From the NCBI RefSeq assembly GCF_004379255.2, contig NC_056049.1, forward strand, positions 4,898,001-4,962,000: a DNA stretch of 64,000 bases. The letters run 5' to 3'. The stretch is from Salvia splendens. Its lineage: Eukaryota; Streptophyta; Magnoliopsida; Lamiales; Lamiaceae. The notes beneath the pieces are model-generated. The model was not told where the DNA came from, ran no database searches, and saw nothing but the letters and a program-made list of their open reading frames with translations. The position numbers were made by a program, and so were the translations under genes. This document shows positions 1 through 11,027 of the stretch, one piece after another. Each line of letters opens with the position of its first letter. Position 1 is the stretch's first letter.

Positions 1-759
1 CATTAGTCTTTTCACAAATCTCTTTTATTTAAAATTTTCTCTTCACTAGCTAATCTTTTTACCATCTCCAAGGCTTATACTTCTTATATACTAGCTTCTA
101 AAAGAAAGAGTTAGTATAAAATAACGTTCACCTCCTTACTATTTATCTCTCCTAAAGAAATAAGTTCTTACTTCATTCGGAATTAAAGTAAAAATTCGAA
201 GAACAAATTCTCAAATTTATTTCAGTTCAATAAATATACAAGTCTTATTAATAGGCTATTAAATTATGATCTTCTGAATTTATATCAAATAATAATATTT
301 TGTTTTTGTCAATATGTATATGAAAATTTTAGTTATATCCATATATAGTATAGAATAGTGAATTTGATTTATCTCTCCTAAAGGAATAAGTTCTTCCTTC
401 ATTTAGAATTAAAGTAAAGATTCGAAGAACAAATTCTCAAATTTATTTCAATTCAATAAATATGCAAGTCTTATTAATAAGCTATTAAATTATGATATTC
501 TGAATTTATATCAAATAATAATAATTTGTTTTTGTCAATATGTATATGAAAAAATTAGTTATACCCATACATAGTATAGAATAGTGAATTTGATTACATG
601 TTTCTATTATACAAAGATTATCTACTTTTTCTCTTCTCTCTTATATTTTACTCATTTTTCTTTACCCATCTTTCTTACTTTATCAATTATTCTCGTTTAC
701 TTATGCTAATTGATACATGCATATTATATGAGCATTATTTGTTAGCAATATTGTTATCA
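1..759. repeat. AT-rich intergenic DNA with a 226-bp imperfect tandem duplication
   Basis: I see no gene here. Positions 141-366 and about 367-592 are two head-to-tail copies of a 226-bp unit. Both begin atttatctctcctaaag and end near a tagaatagtgaatttga stretch, with scattered substitutions. The divergence says the duplication is older than the exact one at 34653. Confidence 0.7.
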
Positions 760-1022
760 TTCCCTCCGTCCCGGCTAAAATGACACATTTCTTGGTCGGC
801 ATGGGATTTTAGGAATTGTTGGTTAATGTGTTTAATTAGAAAGAGAAAAAGTGAGTGTAAGTACTAAAATAGAGAGAAAAAAAATGATGAATATTTTTAT
901 AGGAGCGATAAAAAATGGTTGGGTGTATTAATTGGAGAGAGAAAATTTCAAAAAAATGAAATGTGTCATCTTATTTGGGACAAATTAAAAAAAATGTGTC
1001 ATCTTTAGTGGGACGAAGGGAG
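760..1022. mobile_element. Stowaway-like MITE
   Basis: The left end reads tccctccgtccc and the right end gggacgaagggag, followed by TA. An inner inverted match (aaaatgacacattt / aaaatgtgtcatct) extends the terminal repeat. The right TA target site is present but the left one has mutated, so this is an older copy. No coding capacity. Confidence 0.7.
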
Positions 1023-1372
1023 TAATACATTATTTATTTTACTTAACCAAAAAGTACAAAACTAAGCAAAGTAACACTACGAGGCAGCAACAACCCGACC
1101 CCAAGTCATGCCTCAACAAAAAGTCACACCGCCCGCTCAACCAAGAACAAGACACCAACAACAAAAAGAAAGATGCACCAGAGGAAAAAAGAAAGAAAGA
1201 AAAAAAACACCAAAGCCACAAAAGAGCACACCTCAAATGCTCTAGCACGAATCAAAACCCATCGTAAAACCCTCAAGAAGCATCAAAACTCGACATCATA
1301 CAACCGAAGGACATTACTGTCTTACCACACCGTCCTCCGTCATGAGCACCTAGTTCAGGCATCACCAACCTC

Positions 1373-2193
1373 CAATGGCGGACCTAGGATTTTTACAATG
1401 GGGGGTCCAAATTACTACTCCTTCTGTTCTATAATAGTAGAGTCACTTCTTTTCGGCACATAGATTTAGAAAGAGATATTAAATATATTAAGTAAAGAGA
1501 AAATAAAGTAGGAAATAGATGAAAGTACAGAAAATAAAGTAAGGAAAAAATTGTTACTTTTTGCTAAATACGGAAATGACTCTATGATGGAACGTCCCAA
1601 AATGGAGAAATGACTTCACTACTATGAAACAGAAGGAGTATTAACAATCGTTGCATATTTTTAGTATTGATGACGCCAGAAACAAGTCGACATAAAAACG
1701 GATGAGAAGAGATAAATAATTGGAGAATGAACAATATAAATTAAAAATCATTACATTATGATCTTACAATAGCAATATTTACACAAATGGAAAAATAAAT
1801 AAAAACGATAGTATGAGAAAATAAAAATAATTAATTAATAGTTAATGAATTAATTATAAAAATAAAAAGGAATTAGGTAACAGGAGTAGATAAATGAACT
1901 AGCATAGTTAATAAAAAAAAATCCTTCGCAAATGAAACTAGTTAAGAGAAAATATACAAAGAATAAAATTAGTTGTAAGAATAAAACTGATTAAATCAGC
2001 AACAATTTGAAATGAAAATGTTGAAAAGCGGCCAGAGAAAGACACGAACCCATGGTCACGTGGTAACCAGGCGCTTGTGACAACCAACTAAACTAGCTAA
2101 CTCTGTGGAAAATGATGTATGATTATATAATATATAGTAGCTCAAAAGGGTGGGGGTTCCAAGGACCCCAATGCCTCTATGTAAGTCCGCCTG
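1373..2193. mobile_element. hAT-like non-autonomous element carrying a nested Stowaway
   Basis: The 8-bp sequence ccaacctc stands at 1365-1372 and again at 2194-2201, directly outside short inverted ends (caatggcggac at left, complement caggcggac at right). An 8-bp duplication fits the hAT superfamily. The inside is AT-rich and shows no transposase. A Stowaway MITE lies inside at 1418-1638. Confidence 0.55.
1418..1638. mobile_element. Stowaway MITE
   Basis: The ends are ctccttctgttctataatag and its near complement finishing tgaaacagaaggag, with TA at 1416-1417 and 1639-1640. The interior has the ttcggcac/agtttagaaagag type of sequence shared with the Stowaway copies near 16570 and 30058. It is nested in the hAT-like element 1373-2193. 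Confidence 0.75.
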
Positions 2194-2201
2194 CCAACCT
2201 C

Positions 2202-5200
2202 TAACATCGTTCAAGTTAGCTGCCATTGTGTAGAGGAAAAAGAAAATCATGAGCACCAACCCTTCACTCATGTGCCAAAGCGCAACAAAGGTCTTCTCTT
2301 TTCGAACTCCCAGTTTAATGTGAAGTCTTTTTTATCTTATTTCGGATGTCCCAAATCATCCACGAGACAACATAGAACATAGTGATCCACATTTTTTTTA
2401 TCGAACCTTTTGAAAGGAGCACCAAGCCATGAGAGAAGCTGAATTTGTTAATTATTTCTATAATGAAAACATTAATTTTATAAATTACTTCGATCAATTG
2501 AAAGCTGAATTTGTTAATTTTTTCTATAACTAAATATAAATGAATAAATAACTAAACGAAGTTTGATTTTATGTAATATGAATCAATAATGTCAATAACA
2601 AACTCAATTTTAGGTACATATTAATTTTGGAAAGAAAAATAATTAGATACCCTCGTCTCTTGTTCTAACTCAAGCCATAATTAAGACCTGAAACATGGAG
2701 TATTATTCACAAACAAACTCCATAACTAATCAATTTAGGAAGTTCGAAATTTATATATAGTGATGCCCCAACTCAACAAATCTATTAATTCTATGTAAAT
2801 AAGAAAACTTTACCTAGATATATCTATTCGTCGAGACACATATCACACATCTACATACATTTTTTCTTTACACAAAACCCTAATTAAAAACATATCTAGT
2901 GCGGTAGCCATAACCATGAGTTTCATCTAAATTTTATAATAGCATGCACGCGGTTACTAGTTAATTATGATTACATAATGATTAATGAAAAATTAATTTA
3001 AAGTATCACGTTAGAGTAGGCTGTCCCATTACTAAAGCATATGGCACTAAAAGTTGAGGTTTAACCTTTAGTAGTTCGTTTATATTTTAAAACCATAAAT
3101 TAATTCAAAAGCTAATGGAATGGGATATGAGCGATGTTTGCTTAAATTTTAAGCATCTTAATATTCTTTTCGAATTTATTCCAAAAAATGAATATATTCC
3201 TTCGAGGTGAATTGGTGGGACCTTATACTTCCACGATTTTAAACTTTTTTTTTACCACCATTCCCTCTTTAAATTGCTTTCTTATACCTATAAAAATATT
3301 GATTAACAATTTTATATTATTAAATTTTGCCTGACTTCTTTTGGGTGTGGTGTTCCCACAAATTTTGATCAACACAAACTAGAAGCACCGATTCTAGAAT
3401 GTATTTAGTAGTAATAATTTACTTATAGATATTGGTTTTAAAATTATTAATTTTAGATAAATTTTAATATTTATCACGAATTTCGAACGTGGTCTTGAAA
3501 ATTATAAATTTTTAAAAGTGAGCAATTTTTTTCAATCCGACAAATTTTAGGACATATTTTGATTTAACGTGGCTAAGTGTGAAATCTATGTGGCTTAATT
3601 AGTCTAGTTATACATGAAATTATGTTGTTTCAACACCCTAATTCTTGAATTCGATGTTGAATATTATGTGCCTAATAAAATAAAAATATACAGTAGATAT
3701 GTCAGGTTTGAAGAATTTACACCAATTTTAACGTTTATAGTTTTTATAACATTTTTAAAAAAAGTGTAAAATACCGGAACTTGTCTAAAAGTTTGTGATT
3801 TTAAGACTAATATCTCGTTATATATTTATATCTCATGCGATGTAACTTGTTGGGTTACAAACCCATCACACATCGGATGAGTGATGGAAGTTGGAAGGTG
3901 TATATAATTCCTGTCCAACCCCAAATAGTTTGAGACCTTTTGGGTGTGACCCAAAAACAAATCCATGCGGGCTTGACCCAAAGCGGACAATATCAAACTA
4001 ATGTTGCATCGACGATCCTAACAACTTTGAAAATTAAAACTACAAAACGACAATACTCGTGAAGGACCCTTTCATAGCATTCTTTTCAAACTCCTCTATT
4101 CAATACTCCTTTATTTAAAATTTCTGAAATCATTTTTTTCCAATCTGGTATCGTTGAACAAAATTTTCCTATAATGAATAATATACCTCAGCTCATTTTA
4201 ATTAATTTCAACATAATTAAATTATTAAATGAACTGCCACGAAATCAAATAGACGACACCAAATTAAATCGAAATATTTAATGTGTTAATGACACATTTT
4301 TTCTATCTTCTTGTTACTACCACGTGATCGTCTGTGATAAAACTGATGCTAATTAGAGTGATTACCCTTTATAGGTGAAATAGAGAATGAATTTCAAAAT
4401 CCAAATTAACAGCCTTTTGATATTTACACATATATATATTTGGTGTGGAATAAAATAAAATAGGATAAGTGAGTGAAGTTGGGATTGAGGAATCAGATTC
4501 GTGGAGGACCATCTTGTTTGAGAGCTCTTCTTTCCTTTCTTTATATCTCAAAAGCCCAAAAACTCGAACCCGTTATTGAAAGCGCCAAACTTGAAGATGA
4601 ATGGATCCATTTGCAATTTCAAGATATCTTTCTCTAATTTGAATGTGAATACATACAAACAAGTTGAATTGGGAAAATGAGTCTCTAATTCGAATGTGAA
4701 TACATACAAATAAGTTGAATTGGGCAAGTCGACTTTTCCATTTTTGAACATCATCACATTTCCCCAAACAAATTTTCAATCATCTTAGCCCGGGAACTAC
4801 TCATCAAATGTGGATCCAATCATCACAAAAAACAATTCTTGAAATCAAACAAGGGTGCAAGAAAAGAGCAATTGTCTCCTTGGAATAGTACAAAAAATTC
4901 AAAAATAAATAGGTGCACCTTGTATATTTAGTTTGATTGTGCTGCTTAAAAATACACTTGTTAAAATCATCTCATTTTTTCCTTTTGTTAGTATATATGC
5001 ATAGTGTAGAAGTAAATGACAAAGGTTGAAGCAGGAACACTGCTCCTTTCTGAATGTACATATAAATCTCAATCTATGAACCATTTCGACAACAATATGT
5101 GGATTCTTCTTATAAAAAATAAACCTGAGTTAATCAACCTCCGGTTATCAATTCTCATTCAAAATCATGTCATAAATGAGTTTTATTTTCTATTGAAGCA

Positions 5201-5236
5201 TCAAGGTTTCTTGATTCCTTCAAAACTTGATGACTA
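2202..5236. other. Gene-free AT-rich intergenic region
   Basis: I see no convincing coding exon on either strand. The only structures noted are a short tandem duplication at 4631-4730 and a patch at about 3840-4020 (ggttacaaacccatcacac ... gcggacaatatc) that looks like a fragment of a dispersed plant repeat. Its ends cannot be fixed from one copy. Confidence 0.5.
4631..4730. repeat. Two-copy 51-bp tandem repeat
   Basis: Copies at 4631-4681 and 4682-4730 both start tctctaatt and share gaatgtgaatacatacaaa and aagttgaattggg, with a few substitutions. Any reading frame through them only reflects the duplication. Confidence 0.8.
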
Positions 5237-5244
5237 ATTTTAAG

Positions 5245-5801
5245 TAGGGCTGGGTAAATATACCGAAAAATCAGTATATCGATCGTATCGTACTGAAAAA
5301 TATCGAATTTTTGGTATACCGAAATTTTCGATACGATATAATACCGTATCGTAAATTTTCGTTACGATAACGATATGAATTTTCTTATACCGCGATATAC
5401 CGTTTTATATCGAATATTTGATATATATCGATATTATCGGTATACCGAAATATATCGAAAATTAATATAATAATAATAATATAATTTATTTTTTAAAGAT
5501 TAAACGTTTAAAATCATGAATAGATATCCATTTAATTTATTTATATATTCAAAAAATATTTATTGGAAACCCTAAAATCATAGATAGATATCCATTTAAT
5601 TTCGATATACCGTTCAGAACAGTATACCGAAATTTCGATAAGGTAACGGTATAGATATTATCCATACCAAAATTTCGGTATACCGAAATCCGGTATACCA
5701 AAAGTTTCGATACGATAATGATATGAAATTCTTTCATAATATTTTTTATACGATAACGATACAAAATTTTCGATACGATATATCGTATCGACCCACCCCT
5801 A
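5245..5801. mobile_element. Foldback hAT-type MITE made of TACCGATA-like motifs
   Basis: The exact 8-bp target duplication attttaag lies at 5237-5244 and 5802-5809. The ends are tagggctgggta and tcgacccacccct plus a. The arms are dense in short motifs such as ataccga, cgatatac and cgatacgata, which pair with each other, so the element can fold into a long imperfect hairpin. The termini are of the same kind as those at 35201, 45359 and 57177, but the motif in the arms differs. Confidence 0.85.
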
Positions 5802-5809
5802 ATTTTAAG

Positions 5810-6962
5810 GACTACGTTTTTCCTTGTTGAAGAGTTCATCTCTCTAACAACGAAAGAGTAGGAGCACTGAATACAAGTATACAACTCCTTTCCGTGGCAG
5901 TTACCTTGCTCTAAGCTTCAGTCAAATTGATGTATAAAGTCAATCTCTAATAATTTAGATCAAACTCAAATCCATTTTTAAGTATATGTCATATTATACT
6001 ACCATTTTTGGGTATATGTCTTTATAAATTTTTGCAATAGCTACGATACACACCCATATAGCAACAATTGGGGATGCTCTAAGTGCAACACTTAAAATGT
6101 CTTCTACCTCACACAAAAAATTCTCTAAAAACGCCTAATATGCAAACCTACCCTCGCCCAACAAATATTATGCAACTCGTGATGACTCGAACTCTCAACC
6201 TATTGATTGGAGAAGAAACATCTTACCAATTGAGCTACACTTCGTTATCACCTTCTATATCTGATCTATCATACTAATTTAAAAGAGATAATCGTAATCT
6301 CATGAGGGTGCATATTCTTTGTTGTACATTTTAACACAAGGGAAATGGATAATAAATATTAATATGAGAAAAGTTTAGGATGAAAATCAACTCCCACACA
6401 ACGATGCCAATTTTGACGTGATCATAGTTAGAAATCAACTTTATTTTAATTATTAAAGAATGACAAAATTAGAATTAACAACATTATGAAAAATATTATT
6501 TAAATTTTCCATAATCATATTTGATTCAACTAATCTAAATCAAATTAATTAAGTAGAATTTCCCTAAACATGTATTGGAAGGTCATATTTGACTAATTTC
6601 AATATTTTTCGTTTTCGACGAATTCAATCATCTCTTTCTCGTAATTTTCCATTAGTCGGCGCAAACACGTTTCGCGTAATTTTCCTTCTCAATCTTTTCC
6701 ATATTTCCATTCTCCGATAATTACAATGGAAAGATAAATCAAAGTCAAAGAAGCAACGTTGTTCTATTAATTGACTGGATTCCAACGAAGATCTCCAAAC
6801 CCTCTTTGATTATCATCGCTTCTTTGATTTGATAATTCTTTCCTCAAGTTTCCGATTTGCCCTTCTTTTGTTCAAATCTGCTATCCGGTTGAACCTGTCG
6901 GCATTCGTCGAGGGATTGCGAGTTACTGTAGTTAAAAAAGTCGACACGACTATTGCTAAGTG
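5810..6962. other. Intergenic region and probable ALIS promoter/5' UTR
   Basis: No gene is seen. A tRNA-like SINE lies at about 6130-6250. The 200-300 bp before 6963 rise in GC and pyrimidine content and probably hold the promoter and leader of the ALIS gene; no clear TATA box could be picked. Confidence 0.4.
6130..6250 (-). repeat. tRNA-derived SINE fragment
   Basis: On the minus strand there is a polymerase III A-box-like motif (TAGCTCAATTGGTA, 6224-6237) followed about 30 bp later by a B box (GTTCGAGTC, 6184-6192), the spacing of a tRNA head. The downstream part is not a tRNA acceptor stem, so a SINE is more likely than a tRNA gene. The ends are not certain. Confidence 0.5.
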
Positions 6963-9900
6963 ATGAACTCGGGAACTCCATCATCCAGCGCCGCAGGAGC
7001 TGGATCGGCCGATTCGATTGCGCCTAGAAGGAATTCCAAGCGCCCCAAGTGTAAATTCCTTACCCACACCCTGTTATTTTTGAATTGATCATGAGAAAAA
7101 AAAAAGAGATAATGTGTGTTGACTTGTTCTATTTCGTTGTTGTTTGAAATGTGTAAGATGGATAGGGTTTATGTGTTTTAAGATTTAGGCTTTGATTTGG
7201 AGAATTTGAAGAGAGGATGGATGGGTTCTGAACTAGCGAATCTCCGAATTGATGCAAGTCTTTTTAGGGTTAGTTTGTAACAAGGTGCGTTAAATTTAAA
7301 CGGATGTTAACTTCAAGGATTGATTTTGGATGGCCGAGGGTTTTGGTCAGTGAAAAACTTATTTGATCTGAGTGCTACGATTGTTTGTTTACAGCGATAT
7401 CAAAATACAACGGAAATCATTCACTTCAAATACATGGTTATTATCTTCTCCTTTTGAGTTTATTGGCTGAAGATATATATGCAATTACAGATGGCAATGG
7501 ATGCTTCAGTCAGTGTTTTAGTTTCCTAGTGAATATAGTTGTAAGGATTCTCACCTCACCCCAAAATACATAGTTTGAGAACCTTTTAGCAAGCATAGAT
7601 GGAACCAAAAGGTTATATCTGTGATGCAAATAGCTAAATATTCCTAAAAAATTCAAGTTGTAGAAGAAGCAAATGGATAAAGTTTTCATTAACCAAAAAC
7701 TTTATGGTAAAATTATGCATGTTTGCATTTGATAATAACATTCTTGCTTTTATTTCCCATAGAAAAATCCTAAACGACTTGCATTCATTGGATCCTATCA
7801 ACCAACTGAATTTCTGTACAGAGAAGATTAGATAATAATTGCCAGATTGAGTATGGCACAGATAATGGGTTTAGTTCTCTTTCTTTATGGTTTATACTTT
7901 ATCCCCTCTTTATCGTTACAGTGAAAAACACTACTGAAGGCTTTGATTTTAATATCCACTAAATCCTGATCTATCTCCTGTTTATGAGTTTTTTGTGTTT
8001 CATTGAAGATGTGTCGATATTCATGTATTTTTACTCTCAGTCAGTTTTATTTGAGCCTCGCCGAATGTGTAAAGCCAGTTCTTACAAGTTACAACTATCT
8101 CGGGATGCCTAACGAGTGTTAGTTTGGAACTTTGAGTGGGGTTCTTTTGTTCTGATAATTTTTTTCTTCAGATTCAAGGTTTACTCAACAGGAGCTTCCT
8201 GCTTGCAAGCCGATACTCACTCCTAAATGGGTAAATATTATGGTTTTATATACATTCTTTTGATACAGTCTGCATTAATTGAATATTTTCTAATATTAGC
8301 CTTACTCCTGGGTGCAGGTGATCGGAACATTCTTGCTTGTTAGTGTTATCTTTATTCCCATTGGTGTCGTCTCCCTCTTTGCCTCTAGAGATGTATGCTT
8401 CAAATTCACAGTAATTTATTTTGATATTGCCTATCAGCTCCTCTCAATATGTTTTACTGACAAAATTCCTTATGTTTGGCAGGTTGTAGAAATTGTTGAT
8501 CGGTATGAGACGGAATGTATTCCTGAAACTTTGAGAAATGACAAGGTTGGATTTATTCAGAGTGATCGAAGCAAAACCTGCCAAAGAACTCTCAGGGTGA
8601 GTCCTCTCTTCAGCTTGAATGGTTTTGCTGTACGTAACACCCAAAAGATCATGGTTTGACTATTGAATCAATTTATTTCAGGTTCCAAAGAATATGAAGC
8701 AGCCGATTTATGTATATTACCAGCTTGACAATTTCTATCAAAACCATCGGAGGTATGTAATGTGTTATCCCTATAGTGCCAATATGGTGGCTACACTTGT
8801 GATTCCCATTGTTTTCTCAACCATTTTGGTCACCTAATTCCAAATGAGTCTTGCTGTGGTTTCTTTATTGGAGTGAAATTCATTACATTTGGAATGGAGC
8901 TACAATATTGCTGGCTCATGTTCTAGCCAATTTAAAATATATTGTTTGTATTGCAAAATGCATATTCACTAAATCTTTAAAGTAAAACCCAAGTGATAAG
9001 GGCCAATAAGGTTTTTAACGAGGCCTTGTTGGCTGTCTAATGCAAAAGGTTTTTTGGAATCTTTTATGGGCCCAGGTTTGAGAATAAAGTTAGGGAGTAG
9101 TAGTTTTGAGTGGAGAAAGGGTCCAACATTTGTTGTAGGGGTATGTGGTAAGTGGATAAAGGGTCCACCTTTTGTTGTTCGAGGATATAAGGTTTGGACC
9201 ATCTTTGGTTTGTTGTAAATAAGTTGAAAAGATGAATTACTGAAATTTAAGTGGTAGTTTCCGAAAAAGGAATGAGCATACTCTTGTGGACTGAACAAAA
9301 ATTGCAAATTGAGCTCACTCCTGTGGGAATGGAGGGAGTAACTCATATGAACAAATATAAAGCACGCTTTCTATATCTTATTTTGAGGCATATAAAGCCC
9401 TTTTCAATTTCAAAAGTTACCAGACAAATTTTAAGAGAATAAAGCTCTTGATAACTTCATAATCTGTTTTTAACACCAGATTATACACCAGTCAAACTAC
9501 CTTTAAATTTTACTTCTGTTTTTGTAATATGATAAGTACAAAACATTGGTCTCTGTTATACCCATGTGTTCCTATAATTTGAAAAATACTTGCCTTTTGT
9601 CCTTACTGTATCCTGTGATTCCTATAAATAATGTATGTCTCTATGAATTTTTGATAGATATGTGAAGAGCCGAAGTGATCAGCAGCTAAGGAATAATGGA
9701 AGTCTGCAGGATACAGGTCCCTGTAAGCCTGAGGACAATACAGCTGGTGGGCCTATTGTTCCTTGTGGTCTTATAGCATGGAGTCTGTTTAACGATACTT
9801 ATGGTTTTACTCGCAATAACCAACAACTTGATGTGAACAAGAAAGGGATCTCGTGGAAGAGTGATAGGGAACACAAATTTGGTAAAAATGTATTCCCAAG

Positions 9901-10674
9901 AAATTTTCAAAGTGGAACCCTGAAAGGTGGAGCCACTCTTAATCCAAACGTGTCAGTAAGCTTCTAGCCTTGTACATTAGCATGTAACTTCCATTCATAC
10001 ACCAAAAAATTGGTTCCTGCAATTTAGTTCTGTAGAGAATATCACATCCATCTTTCTTGGAATTATATAATCATTCATTATATACTCTCTTCTATTGCTT
10101 TAAAGATTGACTGATCTCTCTTGTGAATCATGTAACAGTTGAGTGAGCAGGAGGACCTCATTGTTTGGATGCGAACTGCTGCACTTCCCACTTTCAGGAA
10201 ATTGTATGGGAAGATAGAAGTTGATCTTCAACGTGATGACCTCATAAACGTGACATTGGAGAACAATTACAATACTTACAGTTTCAGCGGCAAGAAGAAA
10301 CTAGTTCTTTCTACCACAAGCTGGCTAGGAGGGAAGAATGATTTTGTGGGTATTGCATATCTCACTGTTGGCGGACTATGCTTCTTCCTGGCCTTGGTTT
10401 TCCTACTTATTTATCTAATTAAACCAAGGTATGATCTTCTGCCCCATCTCTGATAAATCGTACAAAAGGTGTGATTATGTTATTTATATAATGAATCGAT
10501 CAATGTGGTCCGTAATTCTTGGTTACTACTAGTCTGGTCTTTTTTGCATCGAAGATTAACATTGGATTTAGTAGGCATTGTTAGTGTAACACTGAATATA
10601 AGCTTTCTTTATGTTTCAGGCAACTTGGAGATCCTTCATATTTGTCATGGAACCGGAACCCAAGCGGTCACTAG
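6963..10674 (+). CDS. ALA-interacting subunit (LEM3/CDC50 family, P4-ATPase beta subunit)
   Basis: This is a beta subunit of phospholipid flippases (P4-ATPases), needed for their exit from the ER and their activity. Eight exons are read at 6963-7050, 8172-8230, 8318-8392, 8483-8596, 8682-8752, 9658-9955, 10139-10428 and 10620-10674. All have GT-AG borders and consistent phase, giving 349 aa, the usual family length. The Ser/Ala-rich N-terminus leads to FTQQELPACKPILTP, then a first membrane segment (VIGTFLLVSVIFIPIGVVSL). A long lumenal domain follows with conserved Cys residues and a VPCGLIAWSLFNDTY stretch, then WLGGKNDFVGIAYLTVGG, which enters the second membrane segment. The C-terminus ends SWNRNPSGH. 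No lesion is seen. The family is clear; the specific paralogue is not assigned. Exon 8 ends at the TAG at 10672-10674. Confidence 0.93.
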
Positions 10675-11027
10675 TCCTATAGCTTACGTTTGCGATCAAA
10701 ATCTGATAAACCCTTCTTGGACATCTGACAGTGGGGATGATCATGTGTGTATAAACCTCGATGAAGACCTTTTTTGAACATTTTGTGCACATTATGTTGT
10801 ATGAGTTGAATTTCTGCTAGTGATCTCAATATGCCTAGAGCTGTAAATCTAACTGATTCTATTTATCGATTATCAACTGCAAGATTTGCACATGTTTTAC
10901 ATCTATTAACATTGCAACAGTTTATAGCAAAATCACACCCTATATAAATCAATATAACATGGATATAACATGCTTAAAGTTTTACAAATTTACATCTACT
11001 GAACTCATTTAGGGACGTTAGTGTTTC

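Noticed and set aside
6184..6250. tRNA gene on the minus strand
   Set aside because: A and B boxes are present, but the acceptor and anticodon stems do not pair as in a functional tRNA; a SINE head fits better.
7385..7573. Short open frame in ALIS intron 1
   Set aside because: It has no resemblance to the family, no suitable splice sites, and the exons on either side join in phase without it.
9328..9345. Stowaway-like end (atggagggagtaac) in ALIS intron 5
   Set aside because: No matching inverted end could be found upstream, so it may be chance or a badly truncated copy.
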